In this document: positions 1 to 13,337 of the stretch, piece by piece
Position numbering within the stretch: position 1 is the stretch's first letter
Layout of the letters: every line of letters starts with the position of its first letter
From: Ixodes scapularis
Lineage: Eukaryota > Arthropoda > Arachnida > Ixodida > Ixodidae
NCBI RefSeq assembly: GCF_016920785.2
Contig: NW_024609857.1
Location: 71,112,252-71,176,251 of the forward strand
Length of the DNA stretch: 64,000 nt
Reading direction: 5' to 3'
The notes under the pieces: model-generated
Told to the model about the DNA's origin: nothing
The model's input: only the letters and a program-made list of their open reading frames with translations
Database searches by the model: none
Made by a program: the position numbers and the translations under genes

Positions 1-807
1 TCGTAGTGAAAACGCGGTTTCGAGACAAAAGGTTCGGTTTCGTGCGATTCATTTGAGTGCACATCACATATAAAAAAAAAAAACAGAAAAAATAAAAATG
101 TTGAGTGGACCTGATGGTTCGATCTCTCGTGGAATCACCCCACTTACACTCAAAGTAGCATATATTAGCAATTTTAACCATCAAACTCACAGTAAGTGTT
201 TACCATCGTCATGCCCCATAGCCCTTGAAAATGCCCGCAAGCCTCACTTACTTTAAGCATATGACATAAGCTGACAAGAAACATTCCCTCGTGGTCGTCA
301 TTAAGATGTCTACAGGCGCGAGCAGTTCAAGCAAATCAATTGAAAGGTACCAAATCAGTAGTAAAGCAGTGTACAGTGGTTGGTAGATGCAGGTTAATAT
401 GTATAGGACATCTAGTTTCTAACTCATATCGTTTATCTGGTCAATTTTCTTCGCAGACCCATCACATACTCAGACAAGGTTCTGAATTCAGTGGAAAACA
501 GAAAGGAGGAGTGCGTTCCAGATTCAGTTTTGCACAAGCTATGTGGCAACTGACTTCATCCTCTTAGAATTTATTGGAGTGGATTTGGGTTTAACAATGT
601 CTAGCCCGACAATTCAGCCAGGAGCACATGTCTCAAAACGTGTCAGAAATGGGCAGAGGAAGTGTGAATAATAATTTCCGTATCACGATGAGCACCTGCT
701 TATACTGAGAATCGATATGAGCAATGTCGGCCATCCCTCTGCCTGAAATGTCTCTGCGTCAGCCACCCCTATCAGAGAAATATTTAGCTGAGCGCTCTTT
801 ACAGCCA
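1..807. other. No recognised feature
   Basis: I see no gene, transposon domain or strong repeat here. Open frames are short and none resembles a known protein. An A-rich run lies near 72-95. Confidence 0.5.
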
Positions 808-985
808 GCTCCGCTCAGCCACTGAGCAAGAAAGCCACCAGGCATGCGCATAACGCTCAGCCGGCAGTGGCCATTGGGGTGCAGGAATTGTCTGCTCCAT
901 TGGTACCTCCGCTCCGTTTGGTCGTTGCCGACTGAGCGTTGTGCGCATGCAGGTGCTTTCCTGCTGAGCGGAGCGAACCGTAAAA
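808..985. repeat. GC-rich palindromic MITE-like hairpin
   Basis: Two arms of about 60 bp are imperfect reverse complements. The left arm (about 808-875) contains CTCCGCTCAG and GCATGCGCATAACGCTCAG. The right arm (about 925-982) contains ACTGAGCGTTGTGCGCATGC and GCTGAGCGGAGC. The layout fits a small non-autonomous DNA transposon. No target duplication could be fixed, so the superfamily is unknown. Both open frames across it are by-products of the palindrome. Confidence 0.6.
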
Positions 986-1189
986 ATGGTAAGCTAAAAC
1001 AATCAAATCTCTATGTCGCAGCCACAACTGCGAAACGTGCAGTCTCTTCTTCCTCGCATGCACAATACACTAAAATTGCACTGTATACTGCTTTAGAGAC
1101 TTGCTGGCATGTTTCACACTCACTCTCTGCAGACAGCTAGGACTGTCGGTAAAATAGGAAAAAAGTGTGAACACATAACATGCACGCCA

Positions 1190-4100
1190 AAACAAAACAT
1201 CAATGGGACTACACGAGACTGCATTAAAGTTGCCGATTCGGTGTGTTTTATACCGCACAGCCACTGTCTGTACACAAGTCAACTAGCTCTACACATACCG
1301 CTCAGCACTCCACAGTTAGGCCGAATCAGATAAGTGTCACACTTTCCGAGCTTGAAGTACAGTCGTGATCTATATGAGGGCTAACAAGCGATCGTCGACT
1401 GCTCAGTACTGGGAGCATCATGCAACAGCTGACGTGCTCTCTTTTTCAAATGCCTTGCGAACCAAGCGTGGTAAGTCGTCTGATAAAGAGAGAACGTCAT
1501 TACGGACATCACTGAGCAGTTGATAAATCACCTGTTTACCTTCATATGAATCAAGCCCCTACCTGGCCGAAGTAGGCAGTGTGTGTGCAGCAAAAACGAC
1601 TCTATTGAAATTTCAAGAGGATGAAAGTTCAGAACAGGCTTGCTAAGGTTTCAGATCGAAAGTTTGCCCATGCAAATTTCACTTTCTAAAACATGCAAAT
1701 GCATTTCAAATGGTCATCCAGGACAAGCTGCTATTACACAGCTGTATATATAAGGCAGCTTACCATGAACAACCTTTGCAGACTGTCATGGACCTGAACC
1801 TCGGCTCAGCTGGTGATGCAGGAACGAATCGGCCTAGTCGATGCCAGCTTCCGTTCGGAGAGGGCTGCACTGAGTATAAAGGTCAAAAATGTGCTGTAGA
1901 TTATGTGAAACAAACAAACAGACAAAAGCACTCCTGACATGCACAATTCGCTAGAGGCACTGACAAATAAAAATCAGAGGTTGTGTCAATTATGTTAATG
2001 CAATATACTTCGGACACGTATCATGACTGCTGGTAAGATATTTGCTGCTATCAATCTTGATAAGCTTGGAAATTTACGAGCCAAATAGCAAATAACTTAA
2101 AAGCTGAAATATATTTTGATGGAACTACAAAAACCAAAGACTAACTCTGCAAATATGGTGCTATCTAATACACCAGATATAAGTAGAATCGGATAACAGC
2201 GTCCCCCTTACAAAGACTGAAGCAAGACAAGTATAGAGCTTGCCGTGCCACTGCAACAGAAACGATGGTAATATGATTTCGCGGACATTAGAGTTTGGAA
2301 CTCGTGTGACAGGGTTTGGTGCAACAAATATGCCAATGTCATTATTCATTTTGGCAACATTAAAATGACTGCAAGTGCGACCAGCTACACGCAAGTCTTG
2401 AATTGTAGGTACAGCGCCCTGGCTGTGTCGATGTGCGATATATGACCAAATACCATTGAGACCAATACTGCAAACTTCTCCGAAATTAAATGGGCGCGGT
2501 GGCGAACGGCAAGAGTGGCGCTGTTCACCACTCTCGGCGTTCGTTCATGTTTGTGTATTGCTACTAACAAGTGCACCAATGGGAAGGCTTTAGCCATTAT
2601 TGGGAACACTAGATAAACAAATACAAAATAGAAACACAACACACACACAGCAATACCGGATGCAAGTGATGACGCACTTCTGTTGTACTTTGCATTCCGC
2701 TTACGAATGAAATGCGCGATTCCCCCGACTTTCATTCCACGCGAGTGGCATTGGAATTCCTAGAGGGCAACCCATAAACACAGTCTGTGTTGAGAACAAT
2801 CCTAGCAGCAAGGAGTTGCTATTATATTGCCCAATATATAGAGCACCTTACGATGAACAGCCTTGGCAGTCCTCCATGAAGCCTGGAGTACAGCAGAGGA
2901 GACTGTCATCCTGTGCCTTCTCAGGACACTCCCTTCAGGATGGCAAAAGTGAATGCCAATTTCTATTTGACTACAATGGCTATAAGGGCTACAGTAAGTA
3001 TAAAGTTGAAAATACAGAGTAGAACATACAATAAAAAATATTATGCACCAACTTAAAAAAAAGTGCTAAAAAAAACAAGGACAAAGGACAGGAACGCATA
3101 GGACGCAGACTGGTGCACACTCGCCACTCGATCTATTGAACACAAACGAAAAAAAGAAAGAGGATAAGAGAAATCAGAACAGCTGTGCTCGGAGAACGTG
3201 AGCTTCAGGAACCGGGGCGTGAGGCAAGGATGTCAGGCAGATTGTTTTACAGACGCTCTGAAATTGACAACACCCTTTTCATGTAGCAAGGTGGTGAGTT
3301 CATTCTGATCGAACATCTAAAAAAAAAAGCACACTAAAAAAAAAGGAATAAAGGAGAGGAATACATACACTACATACGAGTGCAAGCTCAACTCACATAA
3401 ATTAGAGAAGAAAAAAATAAAGAATGCGGAAGGAGCTTTAGCAAAAGTTCAAACAGGTCCAAGTGGAACTGGCTAATTTACCCATATGCATGACTGTAAA
3501 ATAATTTCCTTGGCAGCTCAGGTAACAGACGGATGTGCGGACACATTGGTTGCCCATACTATGAATAATAAAGGCTTAAAATAATTCTCTTCTATGTTGT
3601 TTTATAGTATCTGCTAATTATTCACGTTTTTCCTAAGGGTGACATAAACGAGCAGTGTAAACAGTGCATAGGTGGGTGACAATCCATCGTAGATTTTAGA
3701 AAGAGATTAAGCTGTTTCTATGTGTTAGCCATTTATCTGTTACCCTAACTGAGAATAAAATCAAGCTTTTGAAAATCTGCTCTTGCTAACGGTTGAATAA
3801 GCGCGTTCCACTTGGGCCTGTGCTCGAGCTCGTTCCGAATATTTTATTTCTTCCTTTTCTGATTTATCCGAGGTGAGAGTCTGCGCTTGATGTGGTCTAC
3901 GTGTCACTCTCCTTGTCTCCTTCACTTTTTGGGAACTATTTTTCAATGTGTTCATTTAGTACCAGTTCACCACCTTACTACAATCATGCAATGACGAAAA
4001 CAATTACAGCCTACGCCATTCGCTAAAGGCAGCACCAAACGAAAAAACAAGGATTGGGTGAGGTATGTCTTACACTATATACTTACACTGAACAAAATAT

Positions 4101-4649
4101 ACCTCCCATAAACTGGCGAGACACTCCCTTAATTCCGGCAAGGCTTGTAAATTTCCCCAGAAGCTTTTAATTAATACTTGATAGCCTCTATAAAATACCA
4201 GGAGCACTCTGGCTGCTTCACCATTTTAAGCAGGCTGAGTGTTCATGGTGGTGTGAAATTGGTTCAAGTGCGTTGTATCATACAAAACACTTTTACACAA
4301 AATGATCTTTTAGAGCTCGACATTTCGCGAGGAATTACTTAAACTGCCGGCGTCAGAAATTATTTCGCGGGCACAACGTTTTGCGATCGGGAGTGGTATG
4401 CTATGCATTAACCACAATGAAGTGATTTCATCACGGCACCCATTTTCGGCAATTCTTTTCTAATTACAAATCGCGAAAATGAAGTCGTTTTCAGACGACT
4501 GGGCGGCGGAAGCTACGGGCTTGCTCGATCAATCAATCGGTGTCTTTTGCCTGGCCCAGCTCTTTTGACGCAAGTACGCACACAGAGTCCACCCGTAGTG
4601 TTAAACCTAGAGCTTCGGCGATGGAGGGGCATCGCGCTCTTCCAGACAT
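1190..4649. mobile_element. Unclassified repeat E, first copy, left part
   Basis: This stretch is reverse-complementary, with small indels, to 17610-22890. Anchors include 1230-1290 against 22800-22860, 1710-2010 against 22130-22420, 2385-2735 against 20335-20640, 3480-3720 against 18540-19270, and 4380-4540 against 17690-17880. Homology stops at a CAGACAT near 4643-4649. The second copy continues into sequence matched instead at 28386 onward, so this copy was split there by a later insertion. A 116-codon minus-strand frame (2385-2735) matches a plus-strand frame at 20296-20796, but nothing in it is recognisable and DNA similarity alone may explain it. Confidence 0.7.
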
Positions 4650-4779
4650 ATGAGAGAGTTCTAGTAGATCTTTCCTATAACGACACACTATAAGGATACA
4701 ATAACCATACGATACCGATACACAGAACAGGAATGCGCATTTAGTAGACCATATTGAAGACGATACATCCGATACGGTC

Positions 4780-5977
4780 CATAGAGTTACTACAATAAAC
4801 GCTAGAGGTTCAGCTAGCGCTAGCGTGTTGTTGCATTTAAAGCAGACAGCAAGCAGTCAGAAATTGACTTCCGGTAATGCATTTCTATGGGAAAAGGCGA
4901 GTGCATTTTCTCTCTGCGCTCGATTATACGAGCAAATATCACGAATAATTTGTACGTACTAGGCACATTGGAACATTTCTCAGTCACCGTCAGACGAAAT
5001 AATTGATCAGTTACAGCATTTTTATTTGAAATTCGCGGCATGAAAAACGGTGTTAAGACCGCTTCGTACGTGTATTTATGTGCACTGTCGGACACTGTTA
5101 GCGCGAACACGGCGTCGACGCTTTCCAGCATTGGGGATATACGTGCCCAACGAACGAAATACGCGTGGATAACCAAGAGAGACGGCAAGAACTACGCAGT
5201 AACACTGGATAAGTAACTCCTTGTGCTTGCAGACGATCCAAATAAATATAAAGTCACGTAATATAGTCCAATTTGCGATAAAAAAAAGTACTGCTTTATT
5301 CTTTCTGCTCATGAATATGTGCGAAGATGCTTGTTCTGTGTTGAAATCACCACCCGCACGCTCCAAAACTTTGCAAATAGGGGGAAGCCAGAGAACAGGT
5401 GCGCGATAAAAACTGCCAAACATAGGAAATAATAAGAAAACTCACCTTTCGTTGCCCACGTACTTCATTCTTTACGTTTCGAACGTTTTTTTTAACAACT
5501 CGTACAGATGCACGACGGGGTCATTTTCATATATTGAGAGGACAGGCATGTTAGCAAGATATATAAGCACCAACGGAATGCTGGCGAACTTTGAACACAC
5601 TCTACATTCCTTTCGATCGTTTTTATTGCTTAGAATCGTCGCTCGTTTCTACATACCTGCCATGGAACAGAGGTTTGGGACTGAAATATAGCGAAGTTTA
5701 GCATCGTTCGTTCGTAAAGGAAAAACGCTGTAACTAAAGCAATTACACTTTCACAATATTAATGAAGGTACATACTATCCGATACAACCGAAATAATAAA
5801 AGTTATTCATGTTATTTTCCGGCGATAAGACAAAATTCACGCGCGTTTTCCCGTAGCAATACACAGGAAGACTGGAAAAGTAGACTGCATGCTGTCTGCT
5901 TCAATTTGCAACCGGATGTCCCGTAGACACTAACTAGCGCCAGCTGAGCCTCTAGCGTTTATTGTACTAACTCTATG
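4780..5977. mobile_element. Non-autonomous hAT-like element with 8-bp target duplication
   Basis: The terminal inverted repeats begin CATAGAGTTAnTACAATAAA and run about 45 bp, with weaker pairing to about 100 bp (GCAGACAGC motifs near 4852 and 5900). The element is 1198 bp long. The direct repeat ATACGGTC flanks it at 4772-4779 and 5978-5985. An 8-bp duplication is the hAT hallmark. No transposase remains. The frames at 4820-5188 and 5076-5423 are not recognisable. It is inserted near the left end of element H. Confidence 0.75.
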
Positions 5978-8342
5978 ATACGGTCGCTCGAGGCGCTGGG
6001 GCGCTCCCTAATGGGAACGATTTGCACTTTCCAGAATTAAAAATAACCATTTAAAAGAAAGATGTTTCACTGAAAGAACAATAACAGTTCTTACATTTAA
6101 TACAATTAAAAAAACATCAATTAAGTTTTATAAGCGGCAGAAATTACAGAAATGCATCAGCAAGCTACATCTAGCCATGTAGAGACAAGCCAATCTAGTC
6201 CCCCGGTGCCTTGTCAAGGGAAGCCATAGCAGCCATAGGAAGCACGGGCGGAACGGGCGTGAGCGAGTCGAGCGAGTGACCAACTTGAGCCATGGCGACT
6301 TGCGTTTTCGAGAATCCCTTGGTCTTAGCTGTTTTCAGGTGGGATGAAATCGAAGAACTCTCCTTTCTGGATATTGAGTACCCCGTTCCGCGGAGGTTTA
6401 GGTCCGGGCGAGGCTACTTGGATGTGCTCAGCATAGACAGTGAAGCTTTCCGCCAGCAGTTCCGTTTTGAGCAGATGGGACTCGCGCTGCGAGTCCCTGA
6501 TACAATGAGGACGGCCCAGAACGTCGCAATCCCCGGGCACGAAGCTCTGTGTATTCTTCTGTGGAGACTTACCTTCCCCAATCGCCTATGCGACCTGGAA
6601 GGCATGTTTGGCCGTCACTCTTCGACACTTTCGAGTGCGACGACCGTGGTGCTATACCATTCGACGTCTACGTTCGGGCAGCTGACCGCGGATCTGTCAG
6701 CTCACACGTCATTCAACCGTGCAAGCTTGGACGAGTTCTCCGAGGTAAGCATATTGTAAAGTTGAATTAAAAACACACACAAAAAAAAGAAAACAAAATT
6801 GCAAGTGCGTTGTTGGTTTTTCTCGTGCAGGCGGTCCGCGCGCAGGGAGCACCTCTTCAGAATTGCTGGGGTTTCGTTGATGGAACGGCCGCCCCATCTG
6901 CCGACCCACGGAGGACCAGCGGCTTTATATCTCAGGCCACAAGCGTGTGTACGCCATCAAGTATCAGGGCATCAGGTGTGCCAACGGCATCATCGTGGAG
7001 ATGAATGGCCCTTACCCGGGACACCGACACTACTCCGGTCACTACGCCGTAAGTCAATAGGAAAAACTCGGAAATCGGAACCTACAGGTTCTTGGAAGAA
7101 GCGCTCATAAATAGAGGAACAGCCGCTATCACAGACAAAATAAGTTGAAACGCCACAGGCATGACCCATGGTACTATCCAGGCAGCCATGTCGCATTGTT
7201 CTGCAAACTGTGATGGGCGCCGTTGCCAACACAGAGTTCCTTCTGCACTGGAGGCTCACCTCTGCGTTTCCGTGTCATCTGCTATTGAGAAATGGTTGCG
7301 ACATCCCGTCCTTTCGTTAATCCTCAAAACCCACGCACGATGCAGAATAAATCTGTTGCATACCTTCTCGAAAGACTTCGTGCTTATGATCACACAATAA
7401 TTGGTAAACGATTTAGTGGCCGAAACACATAGATCGCATCGCACCTACAGGAATGAGGTTCGACCTCAGGATACACCACGTAAAGGGCGTTCTCGTGTTA
7501 CAAAGGACAGGAACCGCCAGCTTGCCAGAGCTGCATCGGTGAATAGACCTTTTTCAAAGCACGATGCCGCTGTCGTCAGCACCGGGGAGGCGACAGCAAA
7601 GTCAGGCGAGCAACTCTACTATACGTCTTGCTCTCTTCAGTGTAATGGGGGCAGGCAAAGACTGTGTGGTCTACCCTTTGGGATTTTTACAAAAACCCTA
7701 TCCTTTCCAATTGGAGTGGGAGCTTCAAGGTAACCCGACCATCGAGGCATACGTTTGAACAAAACTGCTGTTTCAAAAGCAGAGAACACAGAAGTGCAGG
7801 GTGGCACAACGAGCTCAGAATGGGGCATGTTTTGGCCTTATCGTGCATCACAGTTAACAGAACAGTGCGGCAGGCGGCTTCGGAAGTACAGCATGCCACA
7901 CATCCTCGCTTTTCAGCTCATCTTGGCCGTGATAGTACAGAAGAAAGCCCTAAATGTTTACAAACAAACCGGAGCGCCCCTAGCGGACACAACCGACGCC
8001 GCGCATGCTCGATGGAGTGTGGGCAAGAAGCTCACCGTCGCGCATAAACAAACCACTGAAATGCAATGTTGTCGGCGTCGGTGTGAGCTCCCTTGCCCTT
8101 TTTCGCGTTCGAATTGTTAATTCTACGTCGTCCTGGCAATGTCTGACTACTTGAGCAACATCAGCGAAATTACCGGGGCTCGTTACACCGCAAAACTTCG
8201 TGTGAATGATGTGACATGCGGCGATTCATTCCGCGTGTACGCCGCAGAATGTACGCTAAAGCCTGACTCGAATGGTGAGATTTCGCTCGCAATTTTCAGT
8301 CGCAACGTCGATTGGGCTGCAAAAGCGTGAACTGTAACTAAG

Positions 8343-8488
8343 ATGGTCGACGTCGATACTGAAAATCGCAAGCAGAATCGGACCAAGTCGATCAGGCCTA
8401 ACAAGTCGGTGATGGCCACTGGTAACAATGACCACGTCTTCTTGTATCTACTGTTTTCATCGAGCCTGCTTCCCACCCTTCAAACATG
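8343..8488 (+). other. Short open frame inside the transposase region, unassigned
   Basis: A 48-codon frame starts at ATG 8343 (MVDVDTENRKQNRTKSIRPN) and is hydrophilic at first, then hydrophobic. It matches nothing I recognise and lies between transposase exons. It is probably intronic by-product rather than a gene. Confidence 0.15.
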
Positions 8489-9814
8489 AGTCTCTTGAGG
8501 CCTGCACTTGCTTCTTATCACCGGGCGAACATTTGGCCTACGGGCCAGTGTCGTCTAAAAAAGCAGACGACATGCAGAAACGTTTGAAAGAGCGGACGAC
8601 AGTTCGAACGATCAGGCGGCCGTTTGAACTTGCATGAAGACGCACTGAAGGTAGTCCGCTGCTGGTCCGTACAACTTGACGGTTTCCCGACGTTCATGTT
8701 GGAACAAAACAAATAAATATGTTTACCCCAAATATCCGTGAATTCAACCCAACGTGCTTCCCGCCCGAGCAATCGTGGTCGGACGGCGTCTGGTTTTCCC
8801 TTTTCACGGCACATATCCACGTTCTCAGACGAACCGAGCATATGAAAACTGACCTTCAAACATTTCTTGACTCTTTTGGTACTGCCCCAGTCGCGGCTTT
8901 TGACGAGAAGCAGGTTTTTGTCTGGTTCCTTTCAAAAGAATGCAGGAATACACGTCTCACATGGGGCCTTCCGCCCACAGCTCCAGACCGGAAGTGCGCC
9001 CGACGCGCCACCACCGCACCGTGACGTAGCAGAGATAAGTTCGTGCATATTTTAAGAAATACTATTTCATGCTTAAATGCTGAAAATGAAGCTGGTGCTG
9101 TTTGGACAGGGAGTTCAGCTCTTAAACTGGGGTGGAAAAATAATGTGACAGAACGAAGGGAGGCAAACACTTGTCCTATTGCTTTTTTTGTTAAAGGGCG
9201 TTCTTGTATAAGCTTGGGACTGTGGTATAAAAGAAGACATAGCTGTGAATGGATCAGGAATGGCAGTCCTTTACTCCTATCCTAACACGTCAGTTATGAC
9301 TACTACATTAGACCTATTGCTACTGAATGCAGCACTTACACTTGCGTGGTTACTTGTTTCATTAGGTTGCTTGCCAGAGTTGCGGATAGTTTTCCAGCGT
9401 GTTCGATCATGCAGACGAGAGCCTGCATGCGAGCTGCCAGCTTGGTAGCTTACACGATCATTGGGCATTCCAGTAAACCAATGTTTTGGTAACCAGTAAC
9501 CCACTTATTGACCACATGGTGGCAGCAGTCGCGATCGCTAAGGCAGTGCAAGACACTGACCGAAAAAGGGCAGCAAGCTGAAACGATGCCAAGCTTGTAA
9601 CCTGAGATTGTGCCTAACTGCCGTGATGGGAATTATTTGTCCGCAGAGGTAAAATTTGAGAGCTTTATGTGCCAAAGTAACGACGGGCGACTGGCACGCA
9701 CCAGCGGAGGATTAATTTTTTACCAGCTGGGTGTCTTGATGTGCAACAAAAAGCTCAGTTACTACGGCACCTTCTCTGCAAAAAGTCTCCATCAGATTGC
9801 TGGCACCTCGCGGG

Positions 9815-9900
9815 GATTCAAACCTGGCACCTGGGGATACATAGGCCGACGCTTTGCCTCGACTGAGGCGGCTGATGCGTCCACAGCTGTGATGCTAATC
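9815..9900 (-). repeat. Degenerate tRNA-like sequence
   Basis: On the minus strand a box-B-like GGTTTGAATCC (about 9822-9832) follows a weak box-A-like segment about 55 bases upstream. The T-arm does not pair cleanly, so this is at best an eroded SINE head or tRNA pseudogene. Confidence 0.25.
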
Positions 9901-10446
9901 CCTGCGCATTTGAATTGCCAACAAATTTGGATGTTTTCAAACTGGAACATTGAACAAGGTGATAGTCACTATATGCTACTCAGTGTTTTATCGTTGTGTC
10001 TCGTCTGACTCCTTTTTCGGGTATCCTGCGGCTTAGCGGCCTTTATGAAACGTTTGAGGACCTTGTGCAGTGCAGCGTATACACGATCTATGGTGACCCA
10101 GCTGCCTATCCTTTGCGGCCGTTGTTGTAGAAACCATTCATGGGGGCTAGCTTGACTGTGTGAGCAGGGTGAGGCAAGCAGTAGGATGGGGCTTTGGAAA
10201 AGTGTCAACTCTCTTTGCTTGTGTAGATTTAAAAAAAAAAAAAAAATCAAAAGCACAGGCTGCAGCGCGTGAGCGACATCTATCAGGCAGCAACATTTTT
10301 AACAAACTGCCACACGTGCCTGTACAGCAGCCAAACCTCAATGTACCTTCAGCTGTCTCCACCTACGCTGGATGAATATCTTTCACCTCGTCATTGACTC
10401 CGTATAATTTTAATTCTTTCTGTGCAATCTTTTTCTGTCCGAGTGC

Positions 10447-10633
10447 CTATAGTCTGTTGCATGTTGCAACTCGAGAAGGTAGGGCGAGGGAAGGGGAGGC
10501 CAGGGAGGAGGAAGTAGACGGAACCCTGGAGAGGACAGGTGGAAACCTCCTCCTCCTCCAGCGTTTCATCTGCTTCCTCCTCCTTGGCCTACCTATTCCT
10601 TGCCCTACCTTCTTGAGTTGCAACAGACTATAG
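10447..10633. mobile_element. Palindromic MITE, arms about 88 bp
   Basis: The left arm begins CTATAGTCTGTTGCA and the right arm ends TGCAACAGACTATAG. The arms pair over about 88 bp through purine-rich sequence (GGCCAGGGAGGAGGAAG against its complement near 10560-10600). A TA lies at each end, compatible with a TA-target element. It sits just downstream of the transposase stop. The protein frames on both strands across it are artefacts of the palindrome. Confidence 0.7.
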
Positions 10634-10649
10634 CATCTTTTATGGTTAT

Positions 10650-12200
10650 TTATTCCACAGGATGAGTTTTGTGCAATTGTCTGGTTGCTTATCTGGTGCA
10701 TTTCTCTTATCTGCTTCTTGTGTTCTTTTTAAAGCAGCAACCGTGCTTTCATACTGTTTTTAGTTTTGTGAGCGACACAGGTTTATATGTTAAGTATATG
10801 CTATTTCTGTTATTTTCCAAGTGCCTTCAGCTTGACATACATTTTATCAGCGTGGTGTTTTTAAGGGTCCTGATTGAGCCAAAGATGTAGAATATATTTT
10901 CTAGAAAGCGTGATATTAGGGCAGCACTGGTTCATGCTGCAAGGGATAGGCTAGGTGGCGCAAGCTACTGCCCGTTACAAAGGGTATAGCCATTAACATA
11001 CATCCAATCATTGATAAATTGCCGTCGCAGTGTGTCTGCTAGTCTGGGGTTTTTAATGTGTAGCATGCAGTAGTGATACACGACCGCACACCAATACTAT
11101 CATGCTCATGCAGATCGAAGCGGGTAGGGACAGTAGTCTCATTAATTTAGGTCTGAATGTGTATCATTGTCTACAGTCTTTTTAAAGTGATAGCTTTACG
11201 GACGACACTTGGCAGGAATTTTGAGCTCGACGTTTGTCATCGTAGCGGAGACGGAAAAACCCTTCTCTCCTTTCATGACGCAAAGAGAGAGAAGTCTGGT
11301 CTTCCTGTCGGGCATGCCGCGCGAAGAGAAGGAAGCCCCAACGACCCATCGCTAACAGCGCGATGAAGGGAGCGTCTTTCAGTCATTTGATCGATAAGGG
11401 GTGTTTTCAAATGTTACTTGCATTATACGAAATTCAACTTTGGCAGTATCCAGTTGCTAGCATAAAGTTTGAGGAATTTCGAAACATTCACCGCGTACAA
11501 TTTCATTATAACATTTCTTGAACACAACTCGAAACGTAAAGCTGTTCTGCCAAAACTCGTTGCCTTGCAGCCGCCTTTCCTGCTGAGCTTTGCCTCGTTT
11601 TTCTGCATGCGTTAACCTCTCCGCTACAATGCGAGCCAGCACCACCAAAGAACATTGACACATGAATTCAGTGTCTCACCTTGCCCAATTACTTTACCAT
11701 TCACCGACCACTCGTGGCAATCGTCGGTGAAATCCACGATGCCAAAAATTATGGCAATGTGCATTAACCAATTTGCACCTCTGTCCTCAGGTACATGATA
11801 ACACCATTTTGCTCACATTGTGCAAACATGCTACAGCTGTCGCTTTTTTTCTTTGCACATTCTAGGCAAAAAAGGCACGTTTTGCCCTGTCTATTGTCTC
11901 ATGTTATTGCTTTGCCTGTCATTGCCAAAATAGCATTTGCTGTCTGTTTAATATTACACTCAAAATAGTTCTTTGTATAGTGAGTCGAACGGGCATACCT
12001 CTGCCGTTTTCTCCCCAATACATTGTTTAATAAAATGAAAGATTTATTGCAGTACGTATTGGGATGTCATACCACTTGCTGACACTTAACTTTGCTTGTT
12101 AATTTGACCAATCACTACTTGAACGTAATGTTCTTGCAGTTTGAGACAATGTCTTCTTTCCTCTGCTGCAGCCTCCTGTAGCCCATTAATTTTTTTTTTC
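10650..12200. other. Spacer inside element H, nothing recognised
   Basis: This stretch separates the convergent transposase and Myb/SANT-like genes. Open frames are short (under 75 codons) and unrecognised. It probably holds the 3' untranslated parts of both genes plus eroded repeats. Confidence 0.4.
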
Positions 12201-12479
12201 AAACGTTTAGCGATTTTTGCTTAAGGTCACCTGGCGCTCTTCAATGGCCAGGCGCCTCTCTATCTGGCGCTCCTCCATGGCGAGACGCCTTTCTTCAAGA
12301 GCGATCTCTAGTTTCTTTTGCTGCGGTCCTCTTCTGCTCTCTTCTCCAGCGATCCAAGGTGGTCCCTGTACCGCTTCTGCCTGGTTTCTGGAAAAATAAA
12401 ACAAAGGAAACAATGCACACAGCATCATATAAACTGCTTTTTTTTAATCTCCCTAGCAAAAATAACGGTTTGAAATCAG

Positions 12480-13060
12480 TCCGGAAAGTGAAATCCGGAC
12501 TAAGATCAAACCGGAGTCACACCGGAGAGGCGGCTTCCGGTTCGCACAAACCGTGAATTTCAAATCCGGTTCAAAGTCAAATTGGAGGAATTCCGGAGAG
12601 GCGAATTCCGGTTCGCTCATACCGTGATTTTCCTAATCCGGTTCAAAGTCAAAGTGGAGGAATTCCGGACAGGCAAATTCCGGTTCGCGCTAACCGTGAA
12701 TTTTCTAATCCGGTTCAAAGTCAAATGGAGGAATTCCGGACAGACAGATTCCAGTTCGCACAAACCGTGATTTTCCCAATCCGCTTCAAAGTCAAATTGG
12801 AGGAATTCCAGACAGTCAAATTCCGGTTCACACAAACCGTGATTTTTCTAATTGGTTCGAACAAACCGTGATTTTTGGAGTCCGGTTCAAAGTAAAATTG
12901 AAGGAATTCCAGATACACAATATGCGGTTCGAACAAACCATTCCTTGTCAAATTCGGTTAAAAAACAAATTGGACGAAGTCTAGACTGAAAATATCCGCT
13001 TTGCACAAACCATACTTTGCCATATCTTGTTCGAAAACAATTCAGATCAGCCGCCTGATG
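12480..13060. repeat. 72-bp minisatellite at the left end of element A
   Basis: Units contain ATCCGGTTCAAAGTCAAATT, then GGAGGAATTCCGGACAGGC, then TTCCGGTTCGC and AACCGTGA. The GGAGGAATTCC core recurs at about 12584, 12656, 12727 and 12799, a 71-72-bp period. Later units are shorter or diverged. The frames at 12582-12770 and 12617-12951 are repetitive by-products. Confidence 0.85.
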
Positions 13061-13337
13061 CCGAAGACTTTCAAGCGTATGGTTGAAATATCAAGTTGCA
13101 AACAATCCATCCCGACACCGTACGTACGGTCTGCTGCGTCGATCAAAGCTCAGACCGCAGAAGGCAGCCAGCTGATATGCGGCGCCAAAAAGGCGACATC
13201 ACGGCGATTTTTGTGGAAGTCATCGCCATCTGATTCCATCTAGCATTTTTATGCACTCTGCATTACTTGTTCATTATTATGCTTAAACTACGTTTTGTTA
13301 TTTTTTAATTTTTTTTTTAAATAATTGCTTGATAACT

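Larger units (their letters stand above)
6292..10397 (+). pseudogene. PIF/Harbinger transposase (HARBI1-like), decayed, multi-exon
   Basis: Exon 1 (6292-6744) opens at ATG 6292 and contains the family's N-terminal region, with VPDTMRTAQNV, PGHEALCILLWRL and GRHSSTLS. It ends at a GTAAGC donor. The acceptor TCTCGTGCAG places exon 2 at 6831-7048, with NCWGFVDGTA, the first catalytic Asp segment of the DDE nuclease. A one-base loss near 6890 then shifts the frame into SGHKRVYAIKYQG and MNGPYPGHRHYSGH before a GTAAGT donor. A relic of YPLGFLQKPYP lies at 7641-7729. The C-terminal exon (about 10160-10397) reads VGWGFGKVSTLFACVD, shifts frame in a 16-A run at 10211-10226, and ends with SPPTLDEYLSPRH and a stop. 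Between 7050 and 10160 little is recognisable. It would cut and paste element H; it cannot be functional now. Confidence 0.8.

Noticed and set aside
2385..2735. A conserved protein shared with 20296-20796
   Set aside because: Both frames lie in the two E copies; DNA similarity alone can preserve the reading, and no family or start context supports a gene.
12480..13060. CRISPR-like array
   Set aside because: Units are contiguous and diverged, without unique spacers, and the sequence is eukaryotic. The same holds for the other tandem arrays.
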